Assembly: GCA_041940305.1 (NCBI GenBank)
Contig: JBGTSJ010000004.1
Coordinates: forward strand, 248,001-312,000
Reading direction: 5' to 3'
Source: JBGTSJ01 sp041940305
GTDB taxonomy: Bacteria; Planctomycetota; Planctomycetia; Planctomycetales; Planctomycetaceae
DNA: 64,000 bases
How positions within the stretch are numbered: position 1 is the first letter of the stretch; the number at the start of each line of letters is the position of its first letter. Positions 17,512 to 26,581 of the stretch are shown here, piece by piece. Position numbers and translations under genes: made by a program. The notes below the pieces were generated by a model. That model was not told where the DNA came from and made no database searches. It was given only the letters and a program-made list of their open reading frames with translations.

Positions 17512-19113
17512 TCACTCGTACCGCAGCGCCTGGACCGGATCGAGCCGGGCGGCGCGTCGGGCTGGAAGCACGCTCGCCAGCACGGCAATGACCATGGCCC
17601 CGGCGGCCACCCACATCACCATCACGGGATGCACCACCGTGGGAATGCTGTCGAAATAGTAAATGGTCTCGTCAAACACCTTTTTCCCGGTGATCCACGA
17701 AAGGACGTCCTCGATCTCGTTGATGTACCGCACGAACAGCAGGCCGAGGATCACTCCCACGCCGCTGCCGACGATCCCCAGCGCCAGCCCGTAGCTGAGG
17801 AAGATCGACATCACGCCGCCCGAGCCGGCGCCGAGCGCCTTGAGGATGCCGATGTCGCGCGTCTTCTCCACGACGATCATGTAGAAGATCGCGAGAATGC
17901 CGAACCCGGCGACCGCGATGATCAGGAACAGCAGCACGTTCAGGATGGCCGACTCCACTTCGACCGCCTGCAGCAGTGGCCCCTGCTTCTGCTCCCAGGT
18001 GCGGATCTGAAACTCACCAGGAGGCAGGTTGGCGAGCAGTTTCTGCACGACCAGGCCAGCCTCGTCGTAGTCCCGAAGCTTGATCTGCAGGGCGGTGACC
18101 GATCCCTGCTTCCAGTCGTCTTCGCTGCCTGGCCGGCGCAGCAGCATCTTGCGGGCGTACTGCAGTTCGGCCAGGTTGCAGAAAACGAGCGTGGAGTCGT
18201 ACTCGCTCATGCCGCTCTTGAACACGTCGCTGACGGTCGCCGCGAATCGCGCGGGCTCGGGCGTGCCGACCGAGACGGTCGTGAACTTCACGTCCTGTCC
18301 CGGCTCCAGCATCATCATCGTCCGCGTCTTGCCGGTCTCTTTCTCCACGTACGGAAAGCTGACCAGCCCAATGCCGATGTACACGCGCGCAGGCAGCGGT
18401 GCGTTCGGATCAACCGCCGGCGTCGAGGCATCCGGCGGGCCGAACAGTTGATCGGGCGACGGCTCCCCCTGACCAGCCTCAGTCGCAAAGTCGAACGGGT
18501 TGACCGGCAAGTCGGCCTCTTCCACGCCCGTAAACTCGCCCGACTCCTTGTACGCGGTCTGCGCATCCCCGGCTTCAATCCGGACGCGAATCCGCTCCCA
18601 TTCCAGCCATTCCGCCCGATGTGCGGCGGCTTCGCTGGTGAGTTTCCAGTTGAGAGGGGCATCCATCGCCACCAGCGGCCGGCGGACGACCTCGCCGTCC
18701 TCCTTGATAGTCTGGCGGCTCATCAGGTATTCCCGCAGCGGACTGACGAGGTCCTTGCCCTCGGGGACGATGCCCACGAGCGTGATCGGCTGCGTGATCT
18801 GCTGGCCGTGCCAGTCGAAGCTCATCATGCCATAGATTTCGACAGTCGGCGTCATCGCAACGATGTGGTCGCCGGCGATCTGCTCCACCAGCCGCATGAC
18901 TTCTTCCGGGTCGCGAAACCCGTCGCTGCTGTTCGACTCCAGCATGACGTCGGCCAGGATGCCGTGCAGCCGGTCTTTCATCTGGCTGCTGAATCCCGCC
19001 ATCACGCTGTTGACGACGATCATCGTCGCCACCCCGAGCATCACGCTGATGATGCTGGCCAGCGCGATGAACCGCGTGCGCAGATAGCGGCTGGAGAGCA
19101 GGAGCTTGTACAT
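17512..19113 (-). CDS. lolC: FtsX/LolC-E-type ABC transporter permease
   Basis: 533 residues with LolC/E architecture: one N-terminal membrane helix (YLRTRFIALASIISVMLGVA), a large periplasmic domain (about residues 45-370), then three helices in an FtsX domain (LNVLLFLIIAVAGFGILAIF, SIFLSYGLALGIVGSGVGVI, VMWVAAGAMVIAVLASVLPA). The C-terminus ends in PARRAARLDPVQALRYE, the usual FtsX-family tail. Its cognate ATPase is the next gene downstream. Whether it serves lipoprotein sorting or another lipid/peptide export is not decided by the sequence. Confidence 0.88.
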   Translation of the reverse strand: MYKLLLSSRYLRTRFIALASIISVMLGVATMIVVNSVMAGFSSQMKDRLHGILADVMLESNSSDGFRDPEEVMRLVEQIAGDHIVAMTPTVEIYGMMSFDWHGQQITQPITLVGIVPEGKDLVSPLREYLMSRQTIKEDGEVVRRPLVAMDAPLNWKLTSEAAAHRAEWLEWERIRVRIEAGDAQTAYKESGEFTGVEEADLPVNPFDFATEAGQGEPSPDQLFGPPDASTPAVDPNAPLPARVYIGIGLVSFPYVEKETGKTRTMMMLEPGQDVKFTTVSVGTPEPARFAATVSDVFKSGMSEYDSTLVFCNLAELQYARKMLLRRPGSEDDWKQGSVTALQIKLRDYDEAGLVVQKLLANLPPGEFQIRTWEQKQGPLLQAVEVESAILNVLLFLIIAVAGFGILAIFYMIVVEKTRDIGILKALGAGSGGVMSIFLSYGLALGIVGSGVGVILGLLFVRYINEIEDVLSWITGKKVFDETIYYFDSIPTVVHPVMVMWVAAGAMVIAVLASVLPARRAARLDPVQALRYE

Positions 19114-19341
19114 GCAGGCTTCCGTGCCGAAGGATCAGGCCGGGATCGATACATCGCACTGCGGCTCCCGGCCGGAGCCGCTGGGGGCGGGAAGTCTAGA
19201 AACTGCCCGATATTGAGTCGAGACCGATGTCCGACCGTTCTGAGCGACCGATGACATCGCCCCGTTGTGCTGTGCATTGGCCTGCTTCGGCCTGATTTTG
19301 CGGCAGGCGGGGGCGTCAATCAGGATCGCGAGTCGCCCCGG

Positions 19342-19809
19342 TCAGTGTGGCTCTTGCACCGCGTCCTGGATCAGCGCGAACACGTGCGGCGCGAAGACGA
19401 GAATCCCGATCATGAGGGCGCCCGCTGAGGCGATGAGCACCGCTCCCGCCGCCACGTCCTTCGCCTGGCCCGCGATCGGATGAAACGTCGGCGACGCCAC
19501 GTCCGTCAGAAACTCGAACGCGGTATTCAGGGCCTCGGCCGTCCACACGGCCACCACCGCCAGCACGATCCAGCACCACTCCGCGGCCGTGAGCCCGACC
19601 AGCCATCCCGCAAGGCCGACCAGCACCGTCGCCGCCGCGTGCAACCAGGCGTTGTGCTGGGTCCGCAGCATCACGGTTACACCCCGCAGCGCACACCGCA
19701 CGCTCCGCAGCCGGCCGGAGAATGTGAGCGAAACTTCTGAGCACGACGCGGGGCCGGTTCCTTCGCTCGCTGTTTCACCAGACGGTCGCGATGCGGGCTC
19801 TTTCGTCAT
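19342..19809 (-). CDS. dgkA: Diacylglycerol/undecaprenol kinase family protein
   Basis: 155 residues from the ATG at 19809. Membrane kinase of the prokaryotic DgkA family, phosphorylating undecaprenol or diacylglycerol. The signature is visible: EALNTAFEFLTDVASP followed by GQAKDVAAGAVLIAS. Three membrane helices are evident (WLHAAATVLVGLAGWLVGLTA, WCWIVLAVVAVWTAEALN, AAGAVLIASAGALMIGILVF). The N-terminal extension of about 50 residues includes SGRLRSVRCALRGV, the amphipathic surface helix usual before the first membrane segment. Gram-positive-like UndP kinase and E. coli-like DGK cannot be told apart here. Confidence 0.85.
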   Translation of the reverse strand: MTKEPASRPSGETASEGTGPASCSEVSLTFSGRLRSVRCALRGVTVMLRTQHNAWLHAAATVLVGLAGWLVGLTAAEWCWIVLAVVAVWTAEALNTAFEFLTDVASPTFHPIAGQAKDVAAGAVLIASAGALMIGILVFAPHVFALIQDAVQEPH

Positions 19810-19908
19810 TGTGCTGATCCACCTGGTGGAATGCCTTTTACTTCGAGGTGCGCCACGCTGCCTCAGTCGGGCAGGGTCACTTTGATGATGACCCTCAACC
19901 TTCAAGTA

Positions 19909-19937
19909 GTCCACTCGCTCCGCGAGTGGATTGAAAC
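19909..19937. repeat. Solitary CRISPR-repeat-like palindrome
   Basis: An 8-bp stem CCACTCGC-TCC-GCGAGTGG preceded by GT and followed by ATTGAAAC, 29 bases in all. The stem-plus-ATTGAAAC tail is the classic form of many type I CRISPR repeats. Only one copy is present; no second copy occurs at spacer distance and no cas gene is nearby, so this is not an array. Confidence 0.5.
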
Positions 19938-19984
19938 GACGCCGCTTCAAGAAGAAACGGGCTCACAGGTGAGCTCCCAATCAC

Positions 19985-20005
19985 GCAACTCGCGGAGTGA
20001 GTTGC
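19985..20005. repeat. Short hairpin related to the neighbouring palindrome
   Basis: GCAACTC-GCGGAGT-GAGTTGC, 7-bp stem and 7-base loop, followed by CTACATT. It re-uses the words ACTCGC and GCGGAG of the palindrome 50 bases upstream, which favours a REP-like dispersed family over a CRISPR origin for both. Confidence 0.45.
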
Positions 20006-20139
20006 CTACATTCTGTGCACGGCGACTGCTGCGCCTCTCATCGCGATTGCTGATCAGGTCAGCATGGCTGCGCTGCCCGCGCAGTTTTTCCCGCGCAAAA
20101 CGGGCATGGTCGGCCAGGTTGACTCAAGCCCGCGGTCGC

Positions 20140-20154
20140 GGCACGCACCTTGCT
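20140..20154 (+). promoter_or_regulatory. Sigma-54-type promoter candidate upstream of narK
   Basis: GGCACG (from 20140) and TTGCT (20150-20154) have GG-N10-GC spacing and match the -24/-12 consensus TGGCACG-N4-TTGCW except for one base at -26. It lies about 80 bases before the narK start. Nitrogen-regulated sigma-54 control would suit the operon. Confidence 0.45.
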
Positions 20155-20234
20155 CTCTCCCCGAGCGACACGACGCATCGGATGCGCTCCCGGTGTGGAA
20201 CTGAATCCGCAATCTCACGCGCCGGGAGATCTTC

Positions 20235-21620
20235 ATGCAGGTCGAGGGCAAGGCTGCGCGCATCAGGCTGACTGACTTCCGGTCGCCGCAGATGCGGGCG
20301 TTTCACTTCTCGTGGTTCGCCTTCTTCCTCTGCTTCTTCGCCTGGTTCGGCATCGCACCGCTGATGAAGGTGGTGCGCGAGGAACTGGAGCTTACGAAGG
20401 ATCAGATCGGCTGGTGCATCATCGGCTCCGTCGCCATCACGGTCCTCGCCCGGCTGTTCGTCGGCTGGCTGTGTGACCGCATCGGGCCGCGGCTGGCCTA
20501 CACCGGGCTGCTGCTGCTGGGGTCTCTGCCGGTGATGGGGATCGGTCTCGCGCAGTCGTTCGAGACCTTCCTGCTCTTCCGCGTGCTCATCGGCGTGATC
20601 GGCGCCTCGTTCGTCATCACGCAGTACCACACGTCGGTGATGTTCGCCCCCAACTGCGTCGGCACGGCCAACGCCACGACGGCCGGCTGGGGCAATCTCG
20701 GCGGCGGCGTCACACAGCTGGTCATGCCGGCCATCTTCGCGCTGTTCGTAGGGACGCTCGGCCTCAGCGACGCTCTGGGCTGGCGGATGTCGATGGTCCT
20801 CGCCGGAGCCGTGTGCGCACTGGTGGGGGTTGCCTACTACTTCTGCACGCAGGACACGCCGCAGGGGAACTTCGCCGACCTCCGGGCCGCGGGGGTGATG
20901 CCCGAGAAGAAGTCGACGAACGGCACATTCCTCGAAGCCTGCCGCGACTACCGCGTGTGGGCGCTGTTCGTCATCTACGGCGCCTGCTTTGGAATTGAGC
21001 TGACGATCAACAACGTCGCGGCGCTCTATTTCGTGGATTACTTCGACTACTTCCGGCAGATGGACAGTGTCGAGGCGGTGGGCATGGCGGGGCTGATCGC
21101 CAGCCTTTTCGGGCTGATGAACATCTTCGCCCGCACGCTCGGAGGTTACTTCGGCGACAAGGCGGGCTCGCTGTGGGGTGTCGGCGGACGCGTGAAGTGG
21201 CTGTTCGTCGCGGTCTTCTGCGAAGGGCTGGCGCTCATGCTGTTCTCTCAGCAGGGTACGTTGCTGCTGGCGATTCCCTCGCTGATCCTGTTCAGCCTGT
21301 TCGTGCAGATGTCCGAGGGCGCGACGTTTTCGGTCGTGCCGTTCATCAATCGCCGCGCCTTGGGATCGGTGGCCGGCATCGTCGGGGCGGGCGGCAACGC
21401 CGGGGCCGTCGCCGCGGGCTTCCTGTTCAAGAGCGATAGCCTCAGCTGGCCCACCGCGTTGTTCATCCTCGGCGCGGCGGTGACGGTCGCATCGTTCGCC
21501 AGCTTTGCCGTGACGTTCAATACGGCCGCCGAGTCCGAGACTCGCGGCGCGACCGAGGCCGCAAGCGCCGGACATCGTCGAAATCCCGAAACGCTTCCGA
21601 TGCCAGCATACGCGGACTGA
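20235..21620 (+). CDS. narK: Nitrate/nitrite MFS transporter NarK
   Basis: 461 residues and about 12 membrane helices. The two glycine-rich nitrate signature motifs are visible: AGWGNLGGG in helix 5 and GIVGAGGNAGAV in helix 11. The MFS motif RLFVGWLCDRIGPR follows helix 2. It imports nitrate or exchanges nitrate and nitrite across the inner membrane. It is first of a four-gene operon for nitrate assimilation, 171 bases before nirBD. The ATG at 20235 is the first of the frame; GGGAGATC lies about 8 bases upstream. Confidence 0.93.
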   Translation: MQVEGKAARIRLTDFRSPQMRAFHFSWFAFFLCFFAWFGIAPLMKVVREELELTKDQIGWCIIGSVAITVLARLFVGWLCDRIGPRLAYTGLLLLGSLPVMGIGLAQSFETFLLFRVLIGVIGASFVITQYHTSVMFAPNCVGTANATTAGWGNLGGGVTQLVMPAIFALFVGTLGLSDALGWRMSMVLAGAVCALVGVAYYFCTQDTPQGNFADLRAAGVMPEKKSTNGTFLEACRDYRVWALFVIYGACFGIELTINNVAALYFVDYFDYFRQMDSVEAVGMAGLIASLFGLMNIFARTLGGYFGDKAGSLWGVGGRVKWLFVAVFCEGLALMLFSQQGTLLLAIPSLILFSLFVQMSEGATFSVVPFINRRALGSVAGIVGAGGNAGAVAAGFLFKSDSLSWPTALFILGAAVTVASFASFAVTFNTAAESETRGATEAASAGHRRNPETLPMPAYAD

Positions 21621-21633
21621 AGTCAGCTGAACT

Positions 21634-21707
21634 TCCCCCCTCGCCCCGCCGAGCGACTTTCCACCTACCAGTGTTACATGCGGGGAGAGGGGCGGGGGGT
21701 GAGGGGC
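21634..21707. repeat. Imperfect GC-rich inverted repeat between narK and nirBD
   Basis: A C-rich arm (21634-21650, CCCCCCTCGCCCCGCC) is roughly complementary to a G-rich arm at 21691-21707 (GGCGGGGGGTGAGGGG) across a 40-base loop. It may weaken or attenuate read-through from narK into nirBD, or be a dispersed repeat. Confidence 0.4.
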
Positions 21708-21791
21708 CGCAATTGGAGATACCACACGATGCGGTCGCCGTTGGCTCCCCGCTAATCCATCGAATGGTGCGACACACAAGCAAGGATTCCC

Positions 21792-24700
21792 ATGAGCGCT
21801 CACTCATCGAATCCGGATCGCCGCCAGACTGTTGTCGTCATCGGCAACGGCATGGTGGGACTCCGGCTCTGCGAAAAGCTGGTCGCCTTTGACGAGGCCC
21901 GCCGCTATCGCATTGTCACCTTCTGCGAGGAGCCGCGCGCCGCGTACGACCGCGTCGGCCTGACGTCGTTCTTCGCGCATCGCGACGCCGAAAAGCTGAT
22001 GCTGGCCCGGCTGGACTGGTACCAGCAGCACGGCGTCGAACTGCACATCGGCGACCGGGCCAGCACGATCGACCGCCAGTCCCGCGTCGTTCGCTCCGAC
22101 AAGGGGGTCGAGATCGCATACGACAAGGTCGTCCTCGCGACGGGATCGATCCCGTTCGTCCCGCCGGTGCCGGGCATCGACAAGCGCGGCGTCTTCGTCT
22201 ACCGCACCATCGAAGATCTGCAGCGAATCATCGACTACGGCGCGAACTCGAAACGCTGCGCTGTCATCGGCGGCGGACTCCTGGGCCTCGAAGCCGCCAA
22301 GGCGGCGTACGATCTCGGGCTGGAGACGCATGTCGTCGAGTTTGCCCCGCGGCTCATGCCCCGGCAGATCGACGACGCCGGCTCCCGCATCCTGGTGCAG
22401 CAGATCGCAGCACTCGGCGTGCAGGTGCATCTCAACAAGTCGACCAGGGAGATTCACGGCAACGGCTGCGTGGAGCGGATGGAGTTCAACGACGGCAGCG
22501 CGCTCGACGTGGAAATGATCATCGTCTCCGCCGGCATCCGCCCGCGCGATGAGCTCGCCCGCCAGTCGGGGCTCGCCGTCGGCCAGCGGGGCGGCATCGA
22601 AGTCAACGACCGGCTGGAAACCTCAGACCCTGATATCTACGCCATCGGCGAGTGCGCCGTGCATGGCGGCATGGTGTACGGCCTGGTCGCTCCTGGCTAC
22701 GAAATGGCCGAGTGCGTGGCCTCGAATCTGATTGGGGTGGAGCGGACCTTCCACGGTACCGACCTGTCCACCAAGCTCAAGCTGATGGGCATCGACGTCG
22801 CCAGTTTTGGCGATTACGAAGCCCCGGCCGAACGTGCCACTCCGCTCGCCTTCGAAGACCCCTTCGCCGGCGTTTACAAGAAGCTGCTGTTCTCCAGCGA
22901 CGGCAAGCGACTCGTCGGCGGCGTTCTCGTGGGGGACGCGTCCGAGTATGGCACCCTGTCGATGCTCGCCAGGAGCAACGCTCCGCTCCCGTGCCGTCCG
23001 CATGAACTCATCGTCGGCAGCCGCGGCGGAGCGGCGGTGGGGATCGACGCCATGCCCGACTCCGCCCAGGTTTGCTCGTGCAACAACGTCACCAAGGGAG
23101 ACATCTGCAAAGCGATCAGTGAGCACGATCTGGATTCGGTGGCCGCCGTGAAGATCTGCACCCGTGCCGGCACCGGCTGCGGAGGCTGCGTCCCGCTCGT
23201 AACCGATCTGTTCCAGTCCGAGCTGAAGAAGGCGGGCAAGACAATCGTCAATCATCTCTGCGAGCATTTCACCTGGTCGCGAACCGAACTGTTCGCTCTC
23301 ATCAAGACGAAGGGGATCCGCACATTCCGACAGGCGCTGGCCGAGTACGGCCGCGGCCAGGGCTGCGAAACCTGCAAGCCGGCCGTCACGTCGATCCTCG
23401 CCAGCCTCTGGAACGACAACATCCTCGACGGCGACCATGAATCGCTGCAGGACACGAACGACCGCTTCCTCGCCAACATGCAGCGGGGCGGACTGTATTC
23501 GGTCGTGCCGCGCGTTCCGGGCGGCGAGATCACTCCGGAGAAACTGATCGTCCTCGGCGAGGTCGCGAAAGAATTCGGGCTCTACTCGAAGATCACCGGC
23601 GGACAGCGGGTCGACCTGTTCGGCGCCCGGGTGCAGGATCTCCCCGAGATCTGGGAGCGGCTGGTGGACGCAGGCTTCGAGAGCGGCCACGCCTATGGCA
23701 AGGCCCTGCGGACAGTGAAGAGCTGCGTCGGAACGAGCTGGTGCCGCTACGGCGTGCAGGATTCGGTTGCCTTCGCGGTCCGCATTGAGAACCGCTACAA
23801 GGGGATCCGGGCTCCGCACAAGATCAAGGGGGCCGTCTCGGGCTGCGTCCGCGAATGCGCAGAGGCCCAGGGGAAGGACTTCGGCCTCGTCGCCACCGAG
23901 AACGGCTACAATCTTTACGTCTGCGGCAACGGCGGGGCGAAGCCTCGGCACGCCGACCTGCTCGCAGCCGATATCGACGAAGACACCGCGCTCCGTTACA
24001 TCGACCGCTTCCTCGCCTACTACATCTCGACGGCCGACCGCCTCACCCGCACGTCGGTCTGGCTCGAAAAGCTCGAAGGGGGCATCGACCACCTTCACGA
24101 GGTCATCATCGACGACAAGCTCGGCCTGTGCGCCGACTTCGAACAGATGATCAATCACCTGGTCGCCACCTACGAGTGCGAATGGGCGGCCGTGGTGCGG
24201 GACCCGGAGAAGCGCAAACGCTTCCGCCAGTTCGTCAACACCGACGAATCGGAGTCCTGCATCGAGATCATCAGCGAGCGCGACCAGCCCCGTCCCGCCG
24301 ACTGGCCGAGCGAACTGATCTCTCTGGAACAATTCACCGCGTTGAGCGGGGAGCCAAAGGCGACCACGTTTGACGAGCCGGCGACCGCCTGGACCCACGT
24401 CGGCCACGTTTCCGACTTCCCCTTCGACGGCGGCGCCACCATCAAGTACGGCAAGTCGCAGATCGCCGTGTTCAACTTCGCCTCGCGTGGCGAGTGGTAC
24501 GCCTCGCAGAACATGTGCCCCCACAAGAAGGCGTTCGTGCTGTCGCGAGGCATCATCGGGGATGTGCAGGGAACTCCCAAAGTCGCCTGCCCCCTGCACA
24601 AGAAGACCTTCTCACTCGAGACCGGCGAGTCCCTGCAGAGCGAGCCCTACCGCATCCGCACCTTCCCGGTGAAGGTGGAGGGGGACGACGTCTACCTCGA

Positions 24701-24836
24701 TCTGCCGCCGGTTGAGGATCTGGACGCACTGCTCGCCACCGAGATTGGCTGCGCGCTCGCCACGTCCTGCAAGACGCACACAGGCTGCGGCACTCACACG
24801 CATGTCGAAGAACTCGCCACCAGCGTGGGAGTGTGA
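21792..24836 (+). CDS. nirBD: Assimilatory nitrite reductase, NirB-NirD fusion
   Basis: 1014 residues joining the NAD(P)H siroheme nitrite reductase large subunit with the small Rieske-like subunit; reduces nitrite to ammonium with six electrons in the cytoplasm. Order: FAD/NAD domains (VVVIGNGMVGLRLCEKL near residue 13; AVIGGGLLGLEAAK); a BFD-like [2Fe-2S] domain with Cys428, Cys430, Cys463, Cys466; the ferredoxin-like sulfite/nitrite reductase domains with the siroheme/4Fe-4S ligands Cys645, Cys651, Cys685, Cys689; and a C-terminal NirD domain. The NirD part keeps full Rieske ligands (CPH at 909-911, CPLH at 933-936), although many NirD proteins have lost them. AAGGA precedes the ATG by 6 bases. 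It overlaps or nearly abuts the next gene. Confidence 0.95.
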   Translation: MSAHSSNPDRRQTVVVIGNGMVGLRLCEKLVAFDEARRYRIVTFCEEPRAAYDRVGLTSFFAHRDAEKLMLARLDWYQQHGVELHIGDRASTIDRQSRVVRSDKGVEIAYDKVVLATGSIPFVPPVPGIDKRGVFVYRTIEDLQRIIDYGANSKRCAVIGGGLLGLEAAKAAYDLGLETHVVEFAPRLMPRQIDDAGSRILVQQIAALGVQVHLNKSTREIHGNGCVERMEFNDGSALDVEMIIVSAGIRPRDELARQSGLAVGQRGGIEVNDRLETSDPDIYAIGECAVHGGMVYGLVAPGYEMAECVASNLIGVERTFHGTDLSTKLKLMGIDVASFGDYEAPAERATPLAFEDPFAGVYKKLLFSSDGKRLVGGVLVGDASEYGTLSMLARSNAPLPCRPHELIVGSRGGAAVGIDAMPDSAQVCSCNNVTKGDICKAISEHDLDSVAAVKICTRAGTGCGGCVPLVTDLFQSELKKAGKTIVNHLCEHFTWSRTELFALIKTKGIRTFRQALAEYGRGQGCETCKPAVTSILASLWNDNILDGDHESLQDTNDRFLANMQRGGLYSVVPRVPGGEITPEKLIVLGEVAKEFGLYSKITGGQRVDLFGARVQDLPEIWERLVDAGFESGHAYGKALRTVKSCVGTSWCRYGVQDSVAFAVRIENRYKGIRAPHKIKGAVSGCVRECAEAQGKDFGLVATENGYNLYVCGNGGAKPRHADLLAADIDEDTALRYIDRFLAYYISTADRLTRTSVWLEKLEGGIDHLHEVIIDDKLGLCADFEQMINHLVATYECEWAAVVRDPEKRKRFRQFVNTDESESCIEIISERDQPRPADWPSELISLEQFTALSGEPKATTFDEPATAWTHVGHVSDFPFDGGATIKYGKSQIAVFNFASRGEWYASQNMCPHKKAFVLSRGIIGDVQGTPKVACPLHKKTFSLETGESLQSEPYRIRTFPVKVEGDDVYLDLPPVEDLDALLATEIGCALATSCKTHTGCGTHTHVEELATSVGV

Positions 24837-24838
24837 CA

Positions 24839-26581
24839 ATGCCCAACACACTCAGCGAGCGGCAGACGTCAGTCTGCCGTGCGATCCCGGATCACGCGTC
24901 CGACAACACGGCAGATTTACGTCTGCCGCTTGCTTTGCCGCTCATCGACCAGCTCCTCGCCGAACAGCAGACTCTCACGGCCGTCGAGTGCTTTTCCCGC
25001 GACCACGACCAGCTCCCCGCCCAGGCCCGCTACTACTCAAAGCTTCTCCCCGCAACTCCGCCCGGTCCCGGCCAGCAGTATGCGTTCGAAGTCGATCTCG
25101 ACCGCTGCTCGGGCTGCAAGGCGTGCGTTACGGCCTGTCATTCGCTGAACGGGCTCGATGAGGATGAGACCTGGCGGGATGTCGGACTGCTTGTCGGCGG
25201 CACGACTTCGCTCCCGGTGATGCAGCACGTCACTACCGCCTGCCATCACTGCCTCGAACCCGCCTGCATGGCGGGCTGTCCGGTCGACGCTTACGAGAAA
25301 GACCCCCTCACCGGCATCGTTAAGCACCTCGATGACCAGTGCTTCGGCTGCCAGTACTGCACGCTCGCCTGCCCCTACGACGTGCCGAAGTACCACGCGG
25401 AGAAGGGAATCGTCCGCAAGTGTGATCTCTGCTCCGATCGGCTGGCCGTCGGCGAAGCTCCGGCGTGCGTACAGGCGTGCCCGCACGAAGCCATCGCCAT
25501 TCGCATCGTCGACAAACAGCAGGTTGCAGAGGACGCCGAGGCCAATCTGTTTCTCCCTGCCGCGCCGGAGCCGCACATCACGCTGCCGACGACGACGTAC
25601 AAGACGAAGCGCGTGTTCCCGCGCAATATGCTGCCGGCCGACTACCACTCCGTCAGCCCGCAGCACCCGCACTGGCCGCTGATCGTGATGCTCGTGCTCA
25701 CGCAGCTCTCCGTCGGAGCGTTCTGCATCAACCTGCTGCTGGAAACCATCCTTGCCCCGGCCGCCGTCGCGGCGCTGCGCCCCATTCAGGCGACTTCGGC
25801 GCTGGCCTTCGGACTCCTCGCCCTCGCCGCCAGCACGCTGCACCTCGGACGACCACAGTATGCATACCGGGCCATCATCGGTCTCAAGCACTCGTGGCTA
25901 AGCCGTGAGATCGTGGCGTTTGGGTTGTTCGCAGGATTCGCGGTGATGTATGCCGCCGCAACGTGGTGGGCAGTCGCCTTTGGCTCAACGCTCAACAGTG
26001 TCTGGCTGCGTGCCCTGAGTTGGACCGTCGCTTCGACTGGTCTTGCGGGCGTGTTCTGCTCGGTCATGATCTACGTCTTCACCCGCCGCGAGTTCTGGAG
26101 CCTGCACGCCACGGCTGCCCGGTTTGGATTGACGTCGCTGCTGCTTGGCGGGGCGACGACCTGGGTGACGCTCCTCGTCGCCTACCGCACCGGGGAAGGG
26201 GCCGCTCCCGCGGCGCTGCTCTCGACCTGCGGCTACTGGCTCAGCCGCGGCCTGCTGTGCGTCGGCGCGGCCAAGCTATTGTTCGACCTGTCGCTGTTTC
26301 GTCACCTGGCCGATCGACGCACGACGAGCCTGAAGCGGTCGGCGCTGCTGATGATCGGCCCGCTGTCCAACGTCTCACTCGCCCGTTTCGCCGCTGGCGC
26401 CCTGGGGGGAGTCGTGATGCCGCTGCTGCTGCTCTCGTCGCAGTCCGACGAGTTCGCGCGTTCGTCCCTGCTGATCCTGGTGACCCTGTTGTTCACGGCA
26501 TGCCTCGCAGGCGAACTGCTGGAACGCTACCTGTTCTTCGCCGCCGCCAGTCCGCCGCGGATGCCGGGAGGTTTGCGATGA
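24839..26581 (+). CDS. Fused four-cluster Fe-S protein and DmsC-like membrane anchor
   Basis: 580 residues. Residues about 70-250 form a DmsB/NrfC-type ferredoxin with four Cys clusters (CSGCKACVTAC, CHHCLEPACMAGCP, CFGCQYCTLACP, CDLC...CVQACP). From about residue 280 there are roughly eight membrane helices of the DmsC/NrfD-like anchor type. It would pass electrons from quinol to the nitrate reductase encoded immediately downstream. ATG 24839 is chosen because GGGAG lies 7 bases before it; a GTG at 24833 overlapping the nirBD stop (GTGTGA) is the alternative. A palindromic repeat lies inside its first 30 codons (24858-24930) and is translated. The downstream stop overlaps the next start (ATGA). 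Confidence 0.88.
   Translation: MPNTLSERQTSVCRAIPDHASDNTADLRLPLALPLIDQLLAEQQTLTAVECFSRDHDQLPAQARYYSKLLPATPPGPGQQYAFEVDLDRCSGCKACVTACHSLNGLDEDETWRDVGLLVGGTTSLPVMQHVTTACHHCLEPACMAGCPVDAYEKDPLTGIVKHLDDQCFGCQYCTLACPYDVPKYHAEKGIVRKCDLCSDRLAVGEAPACVQACPHEAIAIRIVDKQQVAEDAEANLFLPAAPEPHITLPTTTYKTKRVFPRNMLPADYHSVSPQHPHWPLIVMLVLTQLSVGAFCINLLLETILAPAAVAALRPIQATSALAFGLLALAASTLHLGRPQYAYRAIIGLKHSWLSREIVAFGLFAGFAVMYAAATWWAVAFGSTLNSVWLRALSWTVASTGLAGVFCSVMIYVFTRREFWSLHATAARFGLTSLLLGGATTWVTLLVAYRTGEGAAPAALLSTCGYWLSRGLLCVGAAKLLFDLSLFRHLADRRTTSLKRSALLMIGPLSNVSLARFAAGALGGVVMPLLLLSSQSDEFARSSLLILVTLLFTACLAGELLERYLFFAAASPPRMPGGLR
24858..24930. repeat. In-frame palindromic repeat inside the Fe-S/anchor gene
   Basis: Arms of 24 bases at 24858-24881 and 24907-24930 match in reverse complement at 22 of 24 positions; the arm begins AGCGGCAGACGT and contains CTGCCG. 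It falls in the non-conserved N-terminal extension and encodes ERQTSVCR and ADLRLPL. The same element recurs at 26595-26669. Confidence 0.85.

Larger units (their letters stand above)
19810..20234. other. 425-base divergent intergenic region between dgkA and narK
   Basis: No convincing coding sequence. It contains a solitary CRISPR-repeat-like palindrome (19909-19937), a second short hairpin built from similar words (19985-20005) and a sigma-54-like promoter before narK (20140-20154). Confidence 0.6.

Noticed and set aside
19909..20005. A CRISPR array
   Set aside because: Only one repeat-like unit exists; the second hairpin is a different sequence and there is no regular spacer.
20124..21803. 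A 559-codon open frame antisense to narK
   Set aside because: Extremely His/Glu/Arg-rich, no domain; shadow of a membrane protein gene.
22623..24599. A 658-codon open frame antisense to nirBD
   Set aside because: No recognisable motif; nirBD has all cofactor ligands in the sense frame.
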